In this document: positions 58,955-64,000 of the stretch, in pieces
How the letters are laid out: the number at the start of each line of letters is the position of its first letter
How positions within the stretch are numbered: position 1 is the first letter of the stretch
Assembly: GCA_902478605.1 (NCBI GenBank)
Contig: CABSLQ010000002.1
Span: 1-64,000 of the forward strand
Direction of reading: 5' to 3'
Source of the DNA: an uncultured Oscillospiraceae bacterium
GTDB lineage: Bacteria; Bacillota; Clostridia; Oscillospirales; Acutalibacteraceae
Length of the DNA stretch: 64,000 nucleotides
The notes under the pieces: model-generated
Database searches by the model: none
The model's input: the letters and a program-made list of their open reading frames with translations, nothing else
What the model was told of the DNA's origin: nothing
Translations under genes and position numbers: made by a program

Positions 58955-59908
58955 TTAAAATTTCAGCTGGGCAATGACTTCCTTGAGCGCGTCGGCACTC
59001 TTGTGCAGCAGCGCGGTTTCCTCGTCGGTCAGGGGCGGCACGATGGTCCGCCGGATCCCCTGCGCCCCCACCACAAAGGGCAGGCTGAGGCACACGTCAT
59101 TGATACCGTATTGATTCCGGATCATGGCGGAAACCGTCATGACCGAATCGGTATCCCGGATGATGCACTCGCAGATGCGGCGCACCGACAGCGCAATGGC
59201 ATAATAGGTAGCACCCTTAAGCGCGATGACCTGGGCGCCCGAGGTACGCACATCCTCCTCGATCGCGGCCAGATCCTCCTTGCCGCACTGGTTGTGCTTG
59301 TCGCAGATGACCTTGCAGTACCGATCCATCTCCATGCCGGCGATGGTGGCCAGCGACCACGGGATCATGGACGTATCGCCATGCTCACCGAACACATAGG
59401 CATGCACGTTTTTGGAGTTCAGGCCGACATGCGCCGCCAGGGCGGAGCGCAGACGGGCGGAATCGAGCATGGTGCCCGACCCGATAACCTGGTTTTCGGA
59501 CAGGTTGGTGGTTTTCAGAATGGCATAGGTGATGACATCCACCGGATTGCTGACCACAACGTATACCGCATCGGGGGCGAACCGGGTGATCTGCGGCATG
59601 ACCGACTTGACGATATCCACGTTGGCCTGCGCCAGATCGATACGGGTCTGGCCGGGCTTGCGCGCCATGCCGACGGTCACGATGACAATATCGGAATCCA
59701 CCGCATCCGCATACTCGCCCGCATAGATATTCACCGGGGCGCTGAACGGCGTGCCCTGGATGATATCCATTGCCTCGCCCTTCGCCTTTTTTTCGTTAAT
59801 GTCGATAAGCACGATTTCAGAAGCCATGCCGTCCATTGTCAGGGTATACGCAATGGTGGCCCCCACGTTACCTGCACCCAGAATGGTGATCTTTTTCCCT
59901 TTTCGCAT
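58955..59908 (-). CDS. LDH/MDH superfamily dehydrogenase (L-lactate or malate dehydrogenase)
   Basis: 317 residues. The NAD fold is ITILGAGNVGATIAYTL with Asp 36 region VLIDINE. The catalytic His is in GEHGDTS, Asp and Arg in LDSARLRSA, and Arg 89 in QTRID. The specificity loop reads GMARKPGQTRIDL, so the residue at LDH position 102 is Arg 83 (codon CGC at 59660-59662), where typical lactate dehydrogenases have Gln. Arg at this place is known to favour oxaloacetate/malate. Overall sequence looks like clostridial LDH, so the substrate is uncertain. It is next to malic enzyme. Confidence 0.88.
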   Translation of the reverse strand: MRKGKKITILGAGNVGATIAYTLTMDGMASEIVLIDINEKKAKGEAMDIIQGTPFSAPVNIYAGEYADAVDSDIVIVTVGMARKPGQTRIDLAQANVDIVKSVMPQITRFAPDAVYVVVSNPVDVITYAILKTTNLSENQVIGSGTMLDSARLRSALAAHVGLNSKNVHAYVFGEHGDTSMIPWSLATIAGMEMDRYCKVICDKHNQCGKEDLAAIEEDVRTSGAQVIALKGATYYAIALSVRRICECIIRDTDSVMTVSAMIRNQYGINDVCLSLPFVVGAQGIRRTIVPPLTDEETALLHKSADALKEVIAQLKF

Positions 59909-59988
59909 ATATGCAACTCCTTGTCCCTTAAGAATTGAGCGTTATGCATCGGAAAAAGTCCCAAACTCCCCCATAATGCATTGTGAAT

Positions 59989-60017
59989 AATATAACACAC
60001 TTCCGTCCGTTTGTAAA
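59989..60017 (-). promoter_or_regulatory. Sigma-A promoter for the dehydrogenase-malic enzyme operon
   Basis: TTTACA (60012-60017), a 17-bp spacer and TATATT (59989-59994) on the minus strand. The rest of 60018-60100 is AT-rich without a recognised element. Confidence 0.7.
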
Positions 60018-60108
60018 CAAGGCGCTTTATCTTATATACAATATATAGGCGACAAAATATGAAGATAAATTATATAAAACGCCCGAATTCGACTAAAAAG
60101 ATAAAAAA

Positions 60109-60144
60109 ACAGACCGCAATGAACAATTCGTCCCTGCGGTCTGT
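60109..60144 (-). terminator. Terminator after the DUF1015 gene
   Basis: A 10-bp stem (60109-60118 with 60135-60144) and a 16-base loop, with T-runs on both strands (TTTTTTTAT on the minus side). Confidence 0.75.
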
Positions 60145-60194
60145 CTTTTTATGGCCGGGCCGTTACCAGAAAGCCGGCGTCATCAGCCGGGCGC

Positions 60195-61502
60195 TTATCG
60201 CAGCTTGTTCATGGTCAGGCCGGTGATAAGCTTGGGATAAAAATAGGTGGACTTCTGCGGCATTTTTTCACCGGCGGCCGCCACGTCGCGGATTTCGGAT
60301 ACGCGGGTGGGGTTGAGCAGGAAGCTGCACTGATAGGCGCCGGCCGCCACGTTGTCCAGCGCTTCCCGCAGGCTGCGGGTATAGGTGAGATTCACCTGCT
60401 TGGCCATGTTCTCCTTGTCGATACCCAGCAGCCGCTCAAGCACCAGCGCGTGCAGCACGTTGACGTCCAGCTGCCGCGACACGGGCGACAAATCGGGCAG
60501 CAGGGCATCCATCACGGCGGGATCCTTCAGCGTCATAACGGCGACGGTATCCCCGCCGGTATAGAAGCCGAACGCCTTCTGCCCCTGCTGATAGGCATGT
60601 TCCAGCGCCTCGTCCAGCGCATCCAGCGGGAGCGCCTCCTGAATATCGAAGTAGGGCGCAGACTCCCGAAGCAGACGCGCCGGGTCGAAGCCGGTCACGT
60701 CCCGGATCAGGCGATGGGTCGGGAAAACCACCAGCCCGGGATGGCTCATCTCTACGAGCATCATCATGCAGTAATCGGCGTCGGCGCCCGTCACCCCCTG
60801 CTGCCGCAGCGCGTTGCGGTAGTTCAGGGCGGTTTCATAGCGGTGGTGACCATCGGCGATGTACAGCTTGGTGTCGGCAAAGCGCTTCTGTATCGCGGAC
60901 AAAATCGCGGGATCGGTGACGGCCCACAGCCGATGGACAAGTCCCGCCTCGTCGGTCATCTCGCTGACAGGCGGCGCCTGCCGGACCAGCTGCAGCACAT
61001 CGAGGGTCTCCTCTTCCCCGCCGTCGTCCATGTACAGCGAATAAATGTCGCTGAAGTTACAGCCGGTGGCCTCCATCAGCTTGAAGCGATCCGCCTTGGC
61101 TTTCGACAGGGTTTCCTCGTGGGGCAGCACGATGCCCTTCTCAAACTCCTCCAGCCGAACCTGCGCGATAAGACCGGCCACGCTGCGCCGACCGCCGGCC
61201 ATACCGCTGATATCGCTCATGCCGGCCAAATCGAATTCTATTTCGTACACATAGAAGGCGGGGATATCGTCCTGCCGCAGTATCCCTTCGTCCAGCCAGC
61301 GGCGCAGGGTTTCGCCCGCCTGCGCATAAGGGTCTTCCCCGTCGCGGGGCAGCTCAAGGCGGATGATGTTGTACGGGTTGCGCCGCAGATAGGACAGCCG
61401 CTGCGATTCGGATATGATATCGTAGGGCGGGCAGGTCAGCTCCGCGATGTTGCCTGCCTTTTCGGTGAAGCGCAGGGCGCGGAAGGGACGGATTTCAGCC
61501 AT
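60195..61502 (-). CDS. DUF1015 family protein
   Basis: 435 residues, ribosome site TGGAGGTTGTCATC. The N-terminal EIRPFRALRFTE and CPPYDIIS, the central YIADGHHRYETAL block and the NPTRVSEIRDVAAAGEKMPQKSTYFYPKL block near the C-terminus are the family hallmarks. DUF1015 proteins are common in anaerobes and their function is not established; an association with serine or one-carbon metabolism genes has been noted in some genomes but is not visible here. It appears to be a single gene. Confidence 0.85.
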   Translation of the reverse strand: MAEIRPFRALRFTEKAGNIAELTCPPYDIISESQRLSYLRRNPYNIIRLELPRDGEDPYAQAGETLRRWLDEGILRQDDIPAFYVYEIEFDLAGMSDISGMAGGRRSVAGLIAQVRLEEFEKGIVLPHEETLSKAKADRFKLMEATGCNFSDIYSLYMDDGGEEETLDVLQLVRQAPPVSEMTDEAGLVHRLWAVTDPAILSAIQKRFADTKLYIADGHHRYETALNYRNALRQQGVTGADADYCMMMLVEMSHPGLVVFPTHRLIRDVTGFDPARLLRESAPYFDIQEALPLDALDEALEHAYQQGQKAFGFYTGGDTVAVMTLKDPAVMDALLPDLSPVSRQLDVNVLHALVLERLLGIDKENMAKQVNLTYTRSLREALDNVAAGAYQCSFLLNPTRVSEIRDVAAAGEKMPQKSTYFYPKLITGLTMNKLR

Positions 61503-61798
61503 GATGACAACCTCCAGCTATGTAAATTCAAGCAGTTAGGATGAGCGGGATCGAACAAAGCCCGATTTTGGGGAGCGAAATGTCTGCCTTCGTATTTCCT
61601 TGGCATATGCCAGCACGTTAAGGCAGAACACCCGGCCGCGCATTTTTTGATCGCGAACCGCTGCAGGATGCGGGCCGGCAAGGCAGAGGACGATAACGCC
61701 GACGGGCCATGTCCTGCGGCCAGTCGAGACGGGCTTTGTTTCATTCCGGTCATTCCAGCATATAGTGTACACGATCCAGCGTAAAAATACAATCAAAA
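61503..61798 (-). promoter_or_regulatory. Long leader and weak promoter of the DUF1015 gene
   Basis: No convincing gene is seen. A weak minus-strand promoter, TTGTAT with TACACT at a 17-bp spacer, lies near 61760-61788, and would give a leader of about 250 bases. Several short inverted repeats occur in it; I recognise no RNA family. Confidence 0.3.
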
Positions 61799-61833
61799 CC
61801 GCCGGTCCCCTATTCGATTCAGGGGGCCGGCGG
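61799..61833 (-). terminator. Terminator after the M18 aminopeptidase gene
   Basis: A GC-rich stem with a small bulge (61799-61810 with 61822-61833) followed on the minus strand by TTTTGATTG. Confidence 0.7.
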
Positions 61834-61845
61834 CCGTATTGCCGG

Positions 61846-63261
61846 TCAGCGGCGGTCCAGCAGGGCAAAGAAGGCCCGGTGCGCCATATAGACGTCGATT
61901 TTGGAAACCACCTCGAGCGGGGCATGCATGGACAGCACCGGAACGCCCATATCCACCGTATCCACGTCGAGATCGGCGATATATTTGGCCACGGTGCCGC
62001 CGCCGCCCGCGTCCACCTTGCCCAGCTCGCCGATTTGCCAGACGACCTGGCTGTCGTCCATGATGCGGCGAATCTGGCCCATCAGCTCGGCGGAGGCGTC
62101 ATTGGTATCCGACTTGCCCCGTGAGCCGGTGTATTTGGTGAGCACAACCCCCTGGTTAATCTGGGCGCTGTTGCGCTTCTCCATCACGTCGGGGTAGATC
62201 GGGTCAAACGCGGCGTTGACGTCGGCGGACAGGCAGAGCGAATTGGTCAGCACATGGCGTCCCTGCGCACCGAAGGCCGCCGCGATGTCGGCGATGAAAT
62301 ATTTTAAAAAGGCGGACTGCATACCGGTGTTGCCCTCCGAACCAATCTCCTCCTTGTCGGCGAGAACGGTCACGGCGGTATACGCGGGGGTATCCAGAGC
62401 CAGCAGCGCCGTCAGCGCCGGATAAGCACACACCCGGTCATCGTGGCCGTAGGCGGCGATCATGCTGCGGTCGAGGCCGAGGTCCCGCGCCGCGAAGGCG
62501 GGCACGACCTCCAGCTCGGCGGAGAGAAAATCCGCTTCCACGATATCGTATTTTTCATGCAGCAGCCGCATGATATTCAGCTTGACCAGATCGCTTCCCT
62601 CGTCGCAGCGGAAGGGACGGGACCCAATGAGCAGGTTGAGATCTTCGCCCTTAATGACCTCGGTGGCGGGGCGTTTCATCTGCTCGGTCCCCAGATGCGG
62701 CAGCAGATCGGTCACGCAGAAAACCGGATCGCCCGGATCCTCGCCGATGCGCACCTGCACCGTGGTGCCGTCGCGGCGCACCACCACGCCATGCAGCGCG
62801 AGCGGAATGGCCGTCCACTGGTACTTTTTGATGCCGCCGTAATAGTGGGTGTCAAAATAGGCCAGGCGGTTGTCCTCATACAGGGGATTGGGCTTGAGAT
62901 CGAGCCGGGGAGAATCGATGTGGGCCGCAGCAATGGACACGCCGTCGGTGATGGGACGGGTGCCGATGACGGCGAGCAGCAGGGATTTGTCCCGGTTGCT
63001 GTAATATACCCGGTCGCCCGGCTTTAATGCCGCGCTGCGGTCAAAGGGGACAAAGCCCGCCTTTTCTGCGGCGCGGATGGCCGCCTCCACCGCTTCCCGT
63101 TCGGTTTTGGCCGCATTGAGGAACGCCTTGTACTCTTCACAGTAGGCGTCCGCCTTGGCGATCTCCTCCTCGTCCAGGGTTTTGGCGGCGTCGGTCGGCT
63201 GATAAAACAGCGATTCTTTGAGCTCCTCCGCCGCGGATTTGGTTTTTTCCATGTCAGACAT
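61846..63261 (-). CDS. M18 family aminopeptidase
   Basis: 471 residues; ATG 63261, with another ATG three codons on. The metal ligands are seen in AHIDSPRLDLKP, DKEEIGSEGNTGMQS, SADVNAAFDP and SMHAPLEVVSKID, all intact. M18 enzymes are cytosolic dodecameric aminopeptidases that prefer acidic or hydrophobic N-terminal residues. It lies 30 bases after the lytic transglycosylase gene. Confidence 0.94.
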   Translation of the reverse strand: MSDMEKTKSAAEELKESLFYQPTDAAKTLDEEEIAKADAYCEEYKAFLNAAKTEREAVEAAIRAAEKAGFVPFDRSAALKPGDRVYYSNRDKSLLLAVIGTRPITDGVSIAAAHIDSPRLDLKPNPLYEDNRLAYFDTHYYGGIKKYQWTAIPLALHGVVVRRDGTTVQVRIGEDPGDPVFCVTDLLPHLGTEQMKRPATEVIKGEDLNLLIGSRPFRCDEGSDLVKLNIMRLLHEKYDIVEADFLSAELEVVPAFAARDLGLDRSMIAAYGHDDRVCAYPALTALLALDTPAYTAVTVLADKEEIGSEGNTGMQSAFLKYFIADIAAAFGAQGRHVLTNSLCLSADVNAAFDPIYPDVMEKRNSAQINQGVVLTKYTGSRGKSDTNDASAELMGQIRRIMDDSQVVWQIGELGKVDAGGGGTVAKYIADLDVDTVDMGVPVLSMHAPLEVVSKIDVYMAHRAFFALLDRR

Positions 63262-63291
63262 ACCTTTCCATTCCTTTCTCTGCCCGATTTT

Positions 63292-63900
63292 TCATGCGAG
63301 ATCGTACAGTTCCCGGTACATGGCCTGTGCGTCGCGTACCCGAACGACATACTCTCTCGTTTCTTTATAGGGAATATCCTTCAAATGCACGCCATCATCC
63401 GAATAGGCCGGATCGTCCAGCCATTTGCGCACATTGCCCATGCCGGCGTTGTAGGCGGCCAGGGCCGTATCCTGTTCCTTAAATTGTTCCCCAAGCAGCT
63501 TGAGGACATACACCCCGTACCGGATATTTATCTCCGGTCGGAACAGATCCTCTGCCGTAAGCGGTTCCTTATCCCCGGCCTTGCTCATGGCCCAGGCCAG
63601 CGTGTCCTCCGTCAGCTGCATAAGCCCGCGGGCGTCCGCCCACGATACCGCGTTGGGATCGAAGGAGCTTTCGGTGCGGATGACCGCATAAACCAGGGAC
63701 GGCGGTATCTCGTATTCCCCTGCCCAGGTCTGCACCAGCGTGTCGTATTTCAGCGGATAGGCCGCTTTCATATAGCGCACATATCCCGCGCGCAGCAGCA
63801 GCGCCGCGGCCGCCACCAGCAGGAGCAGAAGCCCCGCCTCCAGAGCCGCCAGCCATTTCCGGCGCACCGGCTTTGCTGTTTGTTTGGCGGTCTTGCTCAT
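63292..63900 (-). CDS. Membrane-anchored lytic transglycosylase (SLT family)
   Basis: 202 residues from ATG 63900 (GGAAGGAGGGTCCGC). One N-terminal membrane segment at about 17-38, then the SLT domain: YAVIRTESSFDPNAVSWADARGLMQLTEDT with the catalytic Glu, and LAAYNAGMGNVRKWL. It cleaves peptidoglycan glycan strands outside the cell. Its ATG overlaps the stop of the preceding gene (GCATGA), so the two are translationally coupled. Confidence 0.93.
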   Translation of the reverse strand: MSKTAKQTAKPVRRKWLAALEAGLLLLLVAAAALLLRAGYVRYMKAAYPLKYDTLVQTWAGEYEIPPSLVYAVIRTESSFDPNAVSWADARGLMQLTEDTLAWAMSKAGDKEPLTAEDLFRPEINIRYGVYVLKLLGEQFKEQDTALAAYNAGMGNVRKWLDDPAYSDDGVHLKDIPYKETREYVVRVRDAQAMYRELYDLA

Positions 63901-64000
63901 GCGGACCCTCCTTCCGGGGCACACAAAGAACCCTCTGCGGCCCGCTCGCGGATCCGGGCCGCCATACCGCGCGCCTGTTCCTCCAGCTGCGCGGGCGGGC
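63897..64000 (-). CDS. C-terminal tail of an upstream gene (cut by window edge)
   Basis: An open frame enters from the right edge and ends with TGA at 63897-63899, overlapping the transglycosylase ATG. The visible 33 residues are charged and helical (QLEEQARGMAARIRERAAEG). This could be the end of dephospho-CoA kinase, which often precedes this transglycosylase in Clostridia, but the tail alone cannot show it. Confidence 0.45.
   Translation of the reverse strand, partial: PPAQLEEQARGMAARIRERAAEGSLCAPEGGSA

Noticed and set aside
61436..61792. A 118-codon minus-strand frame overlapping the DUF1015 start
   Set aside because: It overlaps a solid gene in another frame and has low-complexity, cysteine-rich translation; not supported as a gene.
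1..64000. tRNA, rRNA, CRISPR arrays, prophage or insertion sequences
   Set aside because: No tRNA-like cloverleaf, spaced direct repeats, or phage/transposase proteins were recognised on either strand.

Overview
The window looks like chromosome from an endospore-forming, GC-rich member of the Clostridia, probably a gut-type Oscillospirales or Christensenellales relative. This rests on a spoIIGA-sigE-sigG cluster with Spo0A-box-like sites, a YlmC/YmxH-type sporulation protein, a Firmicutes glycogen operon with GlgD, class III fructose-bisphosphatase, an ECF riboflavin transporter behind an FMN riboswitch, and an FtsEX operon. No rRNA, tRNA, CRISPR array, transposase or prophage gene was recognised. 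Taxonomy is inference.

Layout. 0-9.3 kb: partial ABC-F ATPase; AraC regulator divergent from a URO-D family protein; YlmC-like protein; TM2 protein; zinc alcohol dehydrogenase; MFS exporter with a structured leader; three small esterase-type hydrolases. 9.3-12.2 kb: sigG, sigE, spoIIGA. 12.2-14.6 kb: nucleoid-associated protein, small membrane protein, SGNH hydrolase. 14.6-20 kb: a SAM-I riboswitch in front of tightly packed metK, fbp and a Tet(M)-like GTPase gene. 20-21.9 kb: FMN riboswitch and ribU, then an isolated eutS-eutP pair. 21.9-27.5 kb: a visibly AT-rich seven-gene cassette (GtrA, DegT aminotransferase, GNAT, FdtA-like ketoisomerase, GtrB-like glycosyltransferase, two membrane proteins) with its own promoter and terminator. 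27.5-34 kb: folE and glgB-C-D-A. 34.3-39 kb: a PHP/EndoQ-like to UvrD fusion and a MATE exporter. 39.3-41 kb: secreted trypsin-like protease and a lipoprotein.

41-50.5 kb is a carbohydrate region: AraC regulator, GH109-like oxidoreductase-type glycosidase, TIGR04076 protein, GH95 fucosidase, a NeuD-like/NahK-like fusion and a GH36 galactosidase, none with a visible signal peptide. This suggests intracellular breakdown of imported host-type oligosaccharides carrying fucose, GalNAc and galactose. 50.6-57.3 kb: DUF1848 protein, the operon ftsE-ftsX-M23 peptidase-S41 protein, and a CdaR/PucR regulator. 57.7-60 kb: malic enzyme and an LDH/MDH-family dehydrogenase. 60-64 kb: DUF1015 protein, M18 aminopeptidase, lytic transglycosylase, and the tail of another gene.

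Most notable: the AT-rich cassette, which could make, flip and transfer a dTDP-3-acylamino-3,6-dideoxyhexose to a surface polymer; the EndoQ-UvrD fusion; an S41 protein in the FtsEX operon whose catalytic serine is glycine; the acyltransferase-kinase fusion in a glycosidase locus; and an LDH-family enzyme with the malate-type arginine beside malic enzyme.
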